Shown one piece after another: positions 44,007 through 52,888 of a DNA stretch of 64,000 nucleotides. The DNA is from Nitzschia sp. pyKryTriq1 (Eukaryota; Bacillariophyta; Bacillariophyceae; Bacillariales; Bacillariaceae). Both the position numbers and the translations under genes were made by a program. The stretch spans positions 1,180,501-1,244,500 of the forward strand of contig OY101125.1 of assembly GCA_956465555.1 (NCBI GenBank), given 5' to 3'. The notes under the pieces were generated by a model. The model saw only the letters and a program-made list of their open reading frames with translations. It was not told the DNA's origin and made no database searches. Within the stretch, counting starts at the first letter, position 1; each line of letters begins with the position of its first letter.

Positions 44007-46640
44007 ATGATTAAAACTCGAAATCAACCGGTACTATTGGCACGAACAAAATATGGCCATACGATGAATCGAATTTCATACTCCTGGCGCTTCCTTATTG
44101 TGCAGTGTCTGGCCATCAGCGTTCAGGACGTAGCATGCTTCTCGAACCCTTCCTATACACGTACCGGTAAGGCCTCCACTGCCTTCATAATAAGACCTTA
44201 TTCAAACGACCTTCGAAATAAAGGCCCGCTGCACCTAGTGCCGGATCCAGTGGACTTGGTGCACCATACATTTGCCTCACTACCGAGCTTATCGATGTCG
44301 GCAGCTGAAGTCGGTCAAAATGCTGACCTCGACGCCCTTGGGCATGATATTTTTGTGTTCTTGGCCACTAGTGTGCTCGTCGTCCCCCTCTGCAAGGCAC
44401 TGAAGATCACACCTGTTCTTGGTTTCTTGGCTGTAGGGTGCCTAATAGGTCCCTTTGGCCTTCAGATATTTTCCAATTCAGAGGCTGATATCGAGCTGGG
44501 CGACTTTGGAATCCTCTTTCTGCTCTTCAACGAAGGGCTCTCGTTGAGTCCAGAGAGAATCAAGGAACTTGGAAAGTTTACAGGGCTAGGTGTCTTCCAG
44601 CTGCTCATTAGTATCGGTGCCATCTTCGTTGGAACGTTTTGGGGAGGACCAGTTATTTTGAAGTACGTTCAAGAGATCGGTATCCCATTGGATATCAAAC
44701 TCCTGAATCCTATTGTCGACAACCCCGTGCAATCTTTTTGCATTGCTGCGGCTGGTGCCCTCTCATCGTCGGCTTTTGTCCTGCCCGTACTCAAACAAAA
44801 GAAATGGGAGGACCGACCAGAAGGCATCGCCGGCTTGTCTATTTTGCTACTGCAGGATCTCGCCGTCGCACCTCTACTAGTGATTTTACCCCTTCTAGCC
44901 GGCTCCGGTCCTTCCACCTCTGTAGATTTGGGCATTTTGGTGACAAAGGCGACACTGGGATTCGGTGCTCTTTTGGCGGCTGGCAGCTATGTCCTGCGTT
45001 ACGTCTTCGAGGTTGTCGCGGCTACACGATCGACGGAAACGTTCGTTGCAGCGGCGCTACTAGTGGCTGTGGGGATGGGCCAAGCGGCGGATTACCTCGG
45101 TCTATCTGCAAGTACTGGCGCGTTTGCTGCCGGTGTACTTCTTGCTGGAAATCGATATCGTGCACAAATCCAAGCCGACATCAAACCCTTCGAGGGTATT
45201 CTGTTGGGTGTCTTCTTTTTAACAGCCGGTGCAAATTTGAATCCTTCACTTGTCGTTACGGAATGGCTCACTTTGCTAACGGGTATTTTGGTGTTTATCG
45301 TGGTCAAAGCGATGATCATTTTTGCAACGGGCCCGGCACTAGGGCTGAAGAGAGGCGAAGCAGCGAGGGTGTCGTTGACATTGGCTGGCGGTGGGGAGTT
45401 TGCTCTGGTTCTATTCAAGCTAGCTGAAGACCTAAATGTGTTGCCAGTAGCCCTGGTACGTCTCCTCGACGCTTCGGTCATAATATCCATGTCATTGACG
45501 CCACTACTTGGTAATCTTGGAGATTTCGCTGGCAATATACTCGACGGGAAAGCAATCGAAGGCAGAAAAGTGACCATGTCCGTAGAGGAGGCGGCGGGGC
45601 TTTTTGATAAGATCGATACAGATCGCTCGGGCAATATTGAGCTCGAAGAACTCCGAACAGCTCTGCTGAAACTGAACTTCTCGTTTGCTTCAATTGCAGA
45701 AGTCTTTGCAAAATTCGACTACAACAACGATGGAACTATAGATAGAGAGGAATGGAGGGCCGGAGTACAAGAGGGCTTTCTTTCGGAAGCTTGGAATGTA
45801 AATGAAGAAACAGGGGCAATCGATAACAAAAGAACTTTCGCCGAAGATGCACTAATGATTCTTGGTTATGGCGAGCTCGGGCAATCGGTCCTTGAACTGC
45901 TCTGTGCTTCGCCAGCTATGAGAAAAGAAAAGGGAGGAATTATATGCTTCGATCTGAATCCATCTAGAGTTACCGCAGGCGTGCTATCCGGGGTACCCGT
46001 TGTCTATGGTGATGGGGGTAAATTCGAGCTTTTAAAGGCGGCTGGTGTGACAAAACCCCGAGCTGTGCTTGTCACTTTTGCTTCGGACACACGCCGAATC
46101 GATGCCACAATGCGCCTAAGGGCGTGTCTGCCGGAAGGCACTCCAATTTATGTCTACGAGGGGAAAAGTAGGATCGGCCAGGATCTCCTCGACGCCGGGG
46201 CAACCGAAGTCATAAGCGAAACCATTGAGACTGTACTTCGTTTCGGGACATTGGCTGGTGCTTGCAAGACTCCTGAAGATGTTTCCCGACTTCGAAGTCT
46301 CACGTTCAAGAATTTCGGTTTGATTGATAGCCAGGAGAATGGCGAAGAACCAACTGTGCGTGGTTTATCGGAGCAGTATCTCGTGGATCTTGCTGATCAA
46401 GTGGGTGTGACCAAGCGTGAAATCATGGAGCAGTGGGAATTCTTCAACTCAATCGCTTCTGATGGCGACTCTGTCTCCATCGAGGAGTTGAAAGAACTTC
46501 TACTGCGTTCAGGCAGCAACGGACCTGGTGATGGTGCATTTCTTGAACGCTGCTTGGATATGGAGGACGAGGATGGCAAAGGGGAGTTGACATTTGCCGA
46601 ATATGTTCGAGCTTACTGGAGGGACTGCAGATTTGATTGA
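44007..46640 (+). CDS. KEA-type K+/H+ antiporter (CPA2) with four EF-hands and an RCK/TrkA-N domain
   Basis: 877 aa, single exon, first ATG at 44007 (a second at 44064 would leave SYSWRFLIVQCLAISVQDVACF as signal peptide). Order: import signal (VACFSNPS); a 12-13 helix CPA2 antiporter domain (about 110-520, FLAVGCLIGPFGL, GILFLLFNEGLSLSPE, ALSSSAFVLPVL, LSILLLQDLAVAPLLVILP, LSASTGAFAAGVLLAGN); an EF-hand pair (DTDRSGNIELEE about 537 and DYNNDGTIDREE about 572); an RCK/TrkA-N nucleotide-binding domain (ALMILGYGELGQSVLELL, about 616); and a second EF-hand-like pair at the C-terminus (ASDGDSVSIEE, EDEDGKGELTFAE). KEA3 of plants exchanges K+ for H+ across thylakoids and relaxes photoprotection; diatom KEA3 is known to carry an EF-hand. 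Thylakoid or envelope location inferred. Confidence 0.85.
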   Translation: MIKTRNQPVLLARTKYGHTMNRISYSWRFLIVQCLAISVQDVACFSNPSYTRTGKASTAFIIRPYSNDLRNKGPLHLVPDPVDLVHHTFASLPSLSMSAAEVGQNADLDALGHDIFVFLATSVLVVPLCKALKITPVLGFLAVGCLIGPFGLQIFSNSEADIELGDFGILFLLFNEGLSLSPERIKELGKFTGLGVFQLLISIGAIFVGTFWGGPVILKYVQEIGIPLDIKLLNPIVDNPVQSFCIAAAGALSSSAFVLPVLKQKKWEDRPEGIAGLSILLLQDLAVAPLLVILPLLAGSGPSTSVDLGILVTKATLGFGALLAAGSYVLRYVFEVVAATRSTETFVAAALLVAVGMGQAADYLGLSASTGAFAAGVLLAGNRYRAQIQADIKPFEGILLGVFFLTAGANLNPSLVVTEWLTLLTGILVFIVVKAMIIFATGPALGLKRGEAARVSLTLAGGGEFALVLFKLAEDLNVLPVALVRLLDASVIISMSLTPLLGNLGDFAGNILDGKAIEGRKVTMSVEEAAGLFDKIDTDRSGNIELEELRTALLKLNFSFASIAEVFAKFDYNNDGTIDREEWRAGVQEGFLSEAWNVNEETGAIDNKRTFAEDALMILGYGELGQSVLELLCASPAMRKEKGGIICFDLNPSRVTAGVLSGVPVVYGDGGKFELLKAAGVTKPRAVLVTFASDTRRIDATMRLRACLPEGTPIYVYEGKSRIGQDLLDAGATEVISETIETVLRFGTLAGACKTPEDVSRLRSLTFKNFGLIDSQENGEEPTVRGLSEQYLVDLADQVGVTKREIMEQWEFFNSIASDGDSVSIEELKELLLRSGSNGPGDGAFLERCLDMEDEDGKGELTFAEYVRAYWRDCRFD

Positions 46641-47377
46641 GCGTTGCCATGCTACCCGTACCAGGGGTTGGCCACATGCCAAAAGTAAACTACAAAGAAG
46701 TTCTTGCTGGCATCTATGGTATGTTGAGGCGTTTTGCACGAAATCTTTCACTTGAGACTATCAAGAACATCAACCAAAGTGCAAACGGTGCTGGCTACAC
46801 GCTGGTATTAGAAACAGCGGTCTTTCGCCGAATTCCTCGAAGACTAGGCTTACCGGCACAGTACACCTACTCCTCTCGACCATATGGAGGGAGGCGGCAC
46901 CTCTGTCCCTCTAAAATTGCTGCCCATTTGAGCAGCAATGGCAACAAGAGGCAGGAAGAAGAGCCTCAATTTCGATATAGTAATGCTGCTAGTAGTCGGA
47001 GGAGCCAACAAGGACAATCTGATACTATAGTATGTGTGAACTCAGTTTGCTGCCTAGTTCGAGTTTTCTCCTTGCGTTTGGCCTGCGACATGCTTTTCTA
47101 CCGAAATTTCCGCCAGACCACAAACGATCATCAGTGATTTCTATTCTCTAGCTAGAATAGATGATATTGAGAGAGGACAGCTACTCTGCTGGCAGGACTA
47201 CTAGTACTCGTAGTACTACTCGACTAGTACCGGTAGAGTAAAATACGTCGATCCGTGGTCCCCTCTCTTTCTCTCGTCCTGACCTCTCGATCGAATTGAT
47301 CATTCTTTCGTCGTCCGCCGGTCGTCGATGCGTTCTCGCTTGCCACGTCATCGCTCATCGCATCGTGCGCGCGAAGG
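46641..47377. other. Intergenic spacer
   Basis: About 740 bp. A 166-codon plus frame (46637-47137) overlaps the antiporter stop and has no domain support. 47195-47240 is made of tagtactcgtagtact words. No RNA gene seen. Confidence 0.45.
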
Positions 47378-48736
47378 ATGATGATGATGATATGCGATTC
47401 AGCCGATTCTTCAGATGCTGACGCGACGAGAGACGATGGCATCATTTTTCTTCGTCGTCCAAAATTCGCCGTCGTCTGTGTTGTTCTGCTTGAAGCATCA
47501 TCACTCTTTATGGCTTTATTGTACATCACCTATCACCAATCACCACTGTCGGATCACTACCATTATTCCATCTTGACAAACGAAACCTTGTCGATGGCCA
47601 TGACATCATCAGCAGTGGAACAACGAATTCAAAACCTTGGTGAGAGGTTGAGTAGAGAAGCTCTGGAAAATCCGCTCCCTCAAGTCGAAACGTGTAGCGA
47701 TTTGTTGCAAGAACTGAAAAAGGAATCATCATCGGTTGAACATTCGCACAACAGCACCATCAGTCTAGTATCCATTCTCGAAAATACTAAGATTGGAAAG
47801 TTGTTGAGCAAGTCCATACGAAGTTTCAAGCGACACCAGCGCACATCATCATCATCATCTCAGGAGGAGGAAAAGGCAACTTGTACGAAGGAATGGACGG
47901 CGATCATTGACGATGCGACAAAACTGTTGGAGCATTGGAAGGTTCTGGCAGAGAAAGAAGTGAAGGCAAAGACAAAGAAACCTGTTTCGGCCAGCTATTC
48001 GAATGAACCAGGACTACCAAAGACAGTCTCGGAATATCGCCAGCGACTGGTGGTTCAAAAGAAAGACATGTACAAAGATCCTCCTGTTCTGCCACCGGTA
48101 CCAGTGACGATCGATTCCAAGAAGTTTCCTCTACCCAAGCGTAACAAGGACACTGACTTGCTGACTTTCACAGCCGGTGACCCACAGGTAAAAGAAATGA
48201 TCAAGGATTTCAAACCGAATCGCACGCCCGAGGAAGTTCTTCGATCCGGTAGTTTCGGTGGCACCTACTTCCGACCAATCACTTCGGCCGTGACCAATGT
48301 TCCCTACAACGCCCAAGAAGTATTGAAGGACACACTGCCGAAAGAATGGATTCAAGGGCTGTCCATGGATATGTTGACATCAAAGACCTACCGCCCCCAG
48401 ATCAACAAATACAAGGTTAAGTGTGGAGGATCCCTGGGAATGTGGGAATCAAGTGGCTGGATTGTCGATTCGGATCCGTATGGATGGTTCCAGTGGTACT
48501 GTCGGTTTTACCAAGGCCGACGATGTTCCGACGACGCGAGGCAGATTTCGCGCTGGATGAAGAGTGCTGGTCCCAAAGGACGTTTTCGATCACAACTTTG
48601 TAACAAAATCTTGACGGCCCATTCAAAGTACGACGATGCTTCCGTAAGCCCTGTAATTCGGCAAACGTTGCTGCATTGGGGACTTGAAATCAATCCCAGC
48701 GTTCTCGAAGCACATCGAAAACGCACTGGTAGATAA
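47378..48736 (+). CDS. Signal-anchored protein with a conserved C-terminal WFQWYCRFY domain
   Basis: 452 aa. Short cytosolic N-terminus, one membrane helix (KFAVVCVVLLEASSLFMALLYI), a Ser/Glu-rich linker with coiled segments (about 70-200), then a conserved domain from about 285: GSFGGTYFRPITSAVT, MLTSKTYRPQINKYKVKCGGSLGMWESSGW, DPYGWFQWYCRFYQGRR, RQISRWMKSAGPKGRFRSQL, ASVSPVIRQTLLHWG. I recognise this as an unnamed domain found in fungal and protist proteins, with invariant Trp/Tyr/Arg suggesting a binding or enzymatic fold, but no activity can be stated. Topology suggests a type II endomembrane protein. Confidence 0.7.
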   Translation: MMMMICDSADSSDADATRDDGIIFLRRPKFAVVCVVLLEASSLFMALLYITYHQSPLSDHYHYSILTNETLSMAMTSSAVEQRIQNLGERLSREALENPLPQVETCSDLLQELKKESSSVEHSHNSTISLVSILENTKIGKLLSKSIRSFKRHQRTSSSSSQEEEKATCTKEWTAIIDDATKLLEHWKVLAEKEVKAKTKKPVSASYSNEPGLPKTVSEYRQRLVVQKKDMYKDPPVLPPVPVTIDSKKFPLPKRNKDTDLLTFTAGDPQVKEMIKDFKPNRTPEEVLRSGSFGGTYFRPITSAVTNVPYNAQEVLKDTLPKEWIQGLSMDMLTSKTYRPQINKYKVKCGGSLGMWESSGWIVDSDPYGWFQWYCRFYQGRRCSDDARQISRWMKSAGPKGRFRSQLCNKILTAHSKYDDASVSPVIRQTLLHWGLEINPSVLEAHRKRTGR

Positions 48737-48812
48737 TAAATAGTAATCAACGATACGAAAAATTAGGGATTATTAGTATTTGATCTACTGCTAGTTACTC
48801 CTTACTTACTCC

Positions 48813-50567
48813 CTACTTCTTTTCTTCGGCTCCTCTTGCTTTTGTGTTGGCGGCTTCTTCTTCTTCCTCATCTTGTACCTTCTCCAGTTCAAGCTCCTCG
48901 TTCGCCTTGGTGATCGCATCGAGTGGTGATTTGTCCATTGAAATCTTCTCCATGAGCTCCGTTTGATGCCTAAAGTCTTGCATCGTTGATGCTCCAATGA
49001 CAATTCGGTCAAAGCAAGGGTCGGCCAGCATATGACGAAGTGCATATTCTTGCAGTGGCATGGACGACGGAATGTCGGGGTAGGTGGGAGACGAGGCGGA
49101 GGATCCACCGTCGGTTTCTCCCTCCTTGAGTACCTGGCGTGTCTTTTTGGCAATCGCGTATCGTACCGCCACGGCGTAGGCAGCAAAATAGGCTTGCAAG
49201 ACATCCGAAGTGTGGTCGTCGAGAGCTTCAAAAGTATCGTACAGTAAGGGAATGATTCGTCCATACAACTCTTCTTCATGGGCAGCAAAGGATCGAACAT
49301 GCTCCAAGTCTGAATCCAAATCATGAATCATACTCTGAACTAGTTTGCAACCATCGATAGTTTCTCGTTCTTCGACCGTTAAATCGCGTTCTTGTTTGAT
49401 TTCCAGCAGTTCTTCGGCATCGAAGTGGGACGTGGCAGTTTGCAGAGCGATTTGATAAATGGCAGGTACGCCTGTCATTTGATGCGTATACTGAGTCGAT
49501 TTCACATCTGGTGGTGACATGGGGCTGCCACCATCATTATTTCCCATTTCGGCGTAGGGGTGCTTTCCATCGAGACTGGGTAAGGCATAGTCCACCAAAC
49601 GGAATGGATGCGTGGCGCTCGTTCCCAGGTCGGGATAGCATGTCAGTGGTCGCATGGCGGCTATAGATACATTTGGAACGGCAGAGTGAATTTGTTTGGC
49701 CATCTGCCAGCCATGTGTTTCCAGTAGATTGGCAGGAAGTTGCACGGTAGAGAATCGATCGTACGTTTGTGCGGCATGGATCACTGTCGCGACGTCCAGA
49801 TGCATGGGATGGAAATCAGCAGGAATCCCCAAACCATTGCTCACTACTCCAAACGAAATAATACCAGTACCACCATCGGATGATGATGAATATTCCTGTA
49901 GAGTCTGTAAAGCAGGGGTCCATCTACTTTGGATAAAGGCCTGTCTCTCGTCGAGTTTCGCTTTTGGGTTGTCCTTTAACAATTCTAGCACTTGAACTTC
50001 GGGGTTTTGGATCAAATAGACCAGCTTGAGGTTCTTCATATCCTGTTGAAGTTCCAGGAGTGGCGATGTTTGCAGTGACTCTTGAATGAATCCACTGGAT
50101 ACGTTATGGACGATGTTGCTATTATTAGTAAGGGCAGCTTTGTCGGTACTTTCTTCGGTAAGGAGAACATCGCCGGGCCCTGGAAGGATTTTTTGAGCAG
50201 CATCGCCGTCTTCTAGCGTTCGATATCCAATACGCGTGGTGATCGTCAAGGAGACTTCTGCGAGCTGAGGCGACCGTTCGATGGCGCTTTGAATGGCGCC
50301 TACCATGGCAATATCGCCGCCTTCTTGACCAGCCACTTCCAAGTAGGAAACTGGGTTGTTGGGACGAGAAAGGGCTTCACGTATCAACTCTTTGTAGGAT
50401 TCGGGGTTGAATCTCTTCCAATGGTGACCACCCAAGCCGTATCTGGAGAGGGAAGAAGAAGACATGTAGCGAGTGGAATGACGTTGTTGTGTCGAGGGGC
50501 CACAACGAGCAGCTCTGGCGGTACGACACGTTTGCAACGTTCTCGCGGTGGCAAATGGCAGAGTCAT
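48813..50567 (-). CDS. Aldo/keto reductase-like protein, possibly mitochondrial
   Basis: 584 aa, single exon. The N-terminus is Arg/Ser/Thr-rich without acids (TLPFATARTLQTCRTARAARC), a probable mitochondrial presequence. The body has traits of the aldo/keto reductase TIM barrel: SRYGLGGHHW, paired strands such as IISFGVVSNGLGIP and VSIAAMRPLTCYPDLG, and the C-terminal CFDRIVIGASTMQDFRHQTELME, close to the family's D..I.G......L....E end. The catalytic D-Y-K-H tetrad is not evident, and a 60-residue acidic insert follows the presequence region. It may be a non-catalytic or diverged AKR. Acidic tail (EEEEEAANTKARGAEEKK). Confidence 0.6.
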   Translation of the reverse strand: MTLPFATARTLQTCRTARAARCGPSTQQRHSTRYMSSSSLSRYGLGGHHWKRFNPESYKELIREALSRPNNPVSYLEVAGQEGGDIAMVGAIQSAIERSPQLAEVSLTITTRIGYRTLEDGDAAQKILPGPGDVLLTEESTDKAALTNNSNIVHNVSSGFIQESLQTSPLLELQQDMKNLKLVYLIQNPEVQVLELLKDNPKAKLDERQAFIQSRWTPALQTLQEYSSSSDGGTGIISFGVVSNGLGIPADFHPMHLDVATVIHAAQTYDRFSTVQLPANLLETHGWQMAKQIHSAVPNVSIAAMRPLTCYPDLGTSATHPFRLVDYALPSLDGKHPYAEMGNNDGGSPMSPPDVKSTQYTHQMTGVPAIYQIALQTATSHFDAEELLEIKQERDLTVEERETIDGCKLVQSMIHDLDSDLEHVRSFAAHEEELYGRIIPLLYDTFEALDDHTSDVLQAYFAAYAVAVRYAIAKKTRQVLKEGETDGGSSASSPTYPDIPSSMPLQEYALRHMLADPCFDRIVIGASTMQDFRHQTELMEKISMDKSPLDAITKANEELELEKVQDEEEEEAANTKARGAEEKK

Positions 50568-50952
50568 GATGGTGTCCTCACTTTTAGTACTGAACTGAAC
50601 TGAACTGAACTGATTGATGTATTAAGGTAGGGATTGCAGGTGTCTGTGGCGTCAGATGAGTTGTTTGATGTCTTGAGTGTCAAGGACAATACCGATAGTA
50701 TGATGCGTCCATCGCCTTCATCTCGCTCCTATATCATATCCATCATCTATCATCGTCGTTCGCGACGATTGATTCGCGATGATCTTTGCGGTGCGACAAA
50801 AGGGAGAGCGAGCGGCTTCGCGAGGATCTCAAACAAATTTGAAGGGGTGGGTGGAATAATAATGCGTTTTGGGGGTGGGAATCTGTTGGAATGTATGGCG
50901 CAGGAAGGCGCGCATGCATACACTTCCGGGTACTTGAATATCGTAGCAAGGT

Positions 50953-50960
50953 TTATATAA
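50953..50960 (+). promoter_or_regulatory. TATA box upstream of tRNA-like element
   Basis: TATATAAA, 22 nt before the first paired base of the RNA candidate; spacing suits a TATA-assisted Pol III or Pol II start. Confidence 0.35.
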
Positions 50961-50981
50961 AAGAGATGCCCATCTACGAGG

Positions 50982-51044
50982 AGGAACGTTAGTAGCTTAG
51001 CCGGCTAATACGGGTGCGAATCCCGTAGTTTCTATTGGAGAAAC
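50982..51044 (+). ncRNA. Candidate tRNA-like RNA lacking an anticodon arm
   Basis: Direct reading: an A-box match TAGCTTAGCCGG (50993-51004) and a T-arm-like hairpin ACGGG-TGCGAAT-CCCGT (51010-51026, extended by T51009-A51027) whose loop and stem give a one-mismatch B box. AGGAAC (50982-50987) can pair with GTTTCT (51028-51033) as an acceptor-like stem, and TTAG-CCGG-CTAA (50997-51008) is a small D-like hairpin. There is no room for an anticodon arm. GTTTCT can instead pair with AGAAAC (51039-51044). A TATA box lies about 25-30 nt upstream and T-runs lie about 75 nt downstream. It could be a Pol III transcript, a decayed tRNA, or chance. Confidence 0.35.
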
Positions 51045-51547
51045 ACAGGAGATAAAGTGGTCTGGACTTCGTAGGGTGGGAAGGAATCTCAACAGGAATC
51101 AAATGCCCCTTTTCTCTTTTTTCGACTCGGATGACTGAAATCGCCACAAATCGCCAGAATCTTCGTGCCGACAATGACACTGCTGGCGATCGCATCGGCC
51201 GTTCAACGGATTTCGTGCTACTGCCAAGCCAAGAACAGAGCGCTTTGTATCATCAAAGCTCTTTGGCGCATGTCTCTCTCATCAGTGTAAGTCCGCGGAG
51301 CTTCTCCGTCTTCTAATCATCTTGCAATAGTTATGGCAACAGACACTTCTCATTTCGCCAACAGTGCCGCCAAGCCCGTTTCCAACGGACGATTGATCGA
51401 TTGATTGATTGATTGATTCTTCGGGATCGACAAATAATCATTCTTTCGACGACGACTCTCCCTTTCAGCACACGCTCTCACAAATCCAATCCAATCGTAC
51501 AATCATAAATCAGTGCGTAACAACAAACACATCAAAATAAAGTAAAA

Positions 51548-52135
51548 ATGGTGGTCATGCTCGTCGATAAACTCATGTCAGTCTGCTGTGGCGACAGCGC
51601 ACTGATGAATGCCATGAAAACGAAATTGCCGTGGAACAAGAACCATCACAACAATCATAGTGGTGATCATGATGTGGCGGACACTCCCGTTGATCGCAAC
51701 AAGATTCATCTTACCAAAAAGAAAAAGGGAAAGTTCGATGACAAGGACATGAAGTATGAATTGAGCAAGTGGAAGGATCTTCCCTTGAAGGCCCGCCGTG
51801 CTGCAGAAGATCTTGGATACGATGCCACCAAGTGGGACAACGCCGAGGAAGTTTCTGTCGAATACAAGCACTGGCATGATCTTTCGGAAAAGGAAGTCAA
51901 GGCGTGTACCGTCCTCGGATGGGAAGAGGCTGCTTGGGAGCACAAGTACGAGCACAGTAGTTGGGAGGACCTTCCCGAGCTTCAGAAAAAGGCTGCCACC
52001 AGTGCTGGATTCACCGAGGAATTGTGGGACGATGATGACTGGCCAGAGAACTTGGACAAACATTGGGACGACTTGACCGAAGCGGACAAGCAAGCCATGG
52101 CCGTTTTGGGGTGGCACAAGGGCAAGTGGGACTAG
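51548..52135 (+). CDS. W-x-D-L tandem-repeat protein, 195 aa
   Basis: The ATG lies in AAAAATGG, a good start. After a basic/His-rich N-terminus (HHNNHSGDHD, TKKKKGK) come four repeats starting at Trp75, Trp109, Trp139 and Trp173 with the pattern W-x-D-L-x5-A-(A/C)-x2-L/A-G-(Y/W/F)-x4-W: WKDLPLKARRAAEDLGYDATKW, WHDLSEKEVKACTVLGWEEAAW, WEDLPELQKKAATSAGFTEELW, WDDLTEADKQAMAVLGWHKGKW. Each looks like one or two short helices with buried Trp. Acidic and soluble, no signal peptide (the start MVVMLVDKLMSVCC is only mildly hydrophobic). No known function; such repeats seem frequent in diatoms. Confidence 0.75.
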   Translation: MVVMLVDKLMSVCCGDSALMNAMKTKLPWNKNHHNNHSGDHDVADTPVDRNKIHLTKKKKGKFDDKDMKYELSKWKDLPLKARRAAEDLGYDATKWDNAEEVSVEYKHWHDLSEKEVKACTVLGWEEAAWEHKYEHSSWEDLPELQKKAATSAGFTEELWDDDDWPENLDKHWDDLTEADKQAMAVLGWHKGKWD

Positions 52136-52888
52136 ACAATAATTATACTTTCTGAAGAGCAAGTAGTAGAGAGTCCCACTTTGTTTGACGACCGCCATTG
52201 CATCTGCTATTACAAGATTTACGTGTCGGGTGATTGGACAAATACGGGGACACTGGCATGTGGCAGCCTAGAGTACCGTCACTGTTCTATTTCTTCATAT
52301 TGTTGTGGGGGGATGATTCAGCAAAGATTCTTTTTCCTGCCGCACTGGTACTACTAGTAGTCGAGTGCAACCTGTCCTCATAATATACCGGCGCCGACAG
52401 TACAAAGCTTTAGTCTACTAGGCTTCTCTTCTCGATACTGCTTATAGAAGAAGTATTATTTTTGTAGAGCCACTCTAGAGCTAGCAGTAATACCTCCATG
52501 AAGATACAGGTACAGTACTGGTACAGTACCGGTACGAAGAGAGGAGAGGAGTCAGTCGTTTTGACTTTGGGTCTCCTCCTCCCGCTTGGCTCGTTGATCG
52601 TTGATGTTGATTGTTGCAAGTAGTTGCAAGGTGGCGACTGCGACTCACCCGACTTCTCCGGGTGGGGATGACCCAATCGACCGCAAACCTTTTCAAAGGA
52701 AAAAGTCAAAAGGAACAAGGAACATTTCACATCAAAAGAGGGAGAGAGCAGAGCAGGTGAATGACAATGAGAAATGAGACACAACTTGCTTTTTGTCCGG
52801 TTCTTCACCCATGTACAAGCACTGCACAATACGCCACTATTCCATCTCTTTGCATTTACTATTCCCGTAGAATAGAACCATCGCTGGG
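52136..52888. other. Intergenic spacer
   Basis: About 750 bp. 52505-52540 is a run of cagtac/ggtacagtaccggtac words containing the 10-bp palindrome at 52526-52535. No supported gene. Confidence 0.5.

Larger units (their letters stand above)
50568..51547. other. Intergenic region with TATA box and compact structured RNA candidate
   Basis: 980 bp. Contains (tgaac)n at about 50591-50610, a TATATAA at 50953-50960, the tRNA-like element at 50982-51044, T-runs at about 51110-51122, and (gatt)n at about 51396-51420 shortly before the next gene. Confidence 0.5.

Noticed and set aside
45092-45634. 180-codon frame opposite the antiporter
   Set aside because: Shadow of the coding strand; the plus-strand protein is well supported.
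46637-47137. 166-codon open frame after the antiporter stop
   Set aside because: Overlaps the stop codon of the antiporter, has no domain and runs into spacer-type words.
51396-51420. (gatt)n run upstream of the W-repeat gene
   Set aside because: Plain microsatellite with no further structure.
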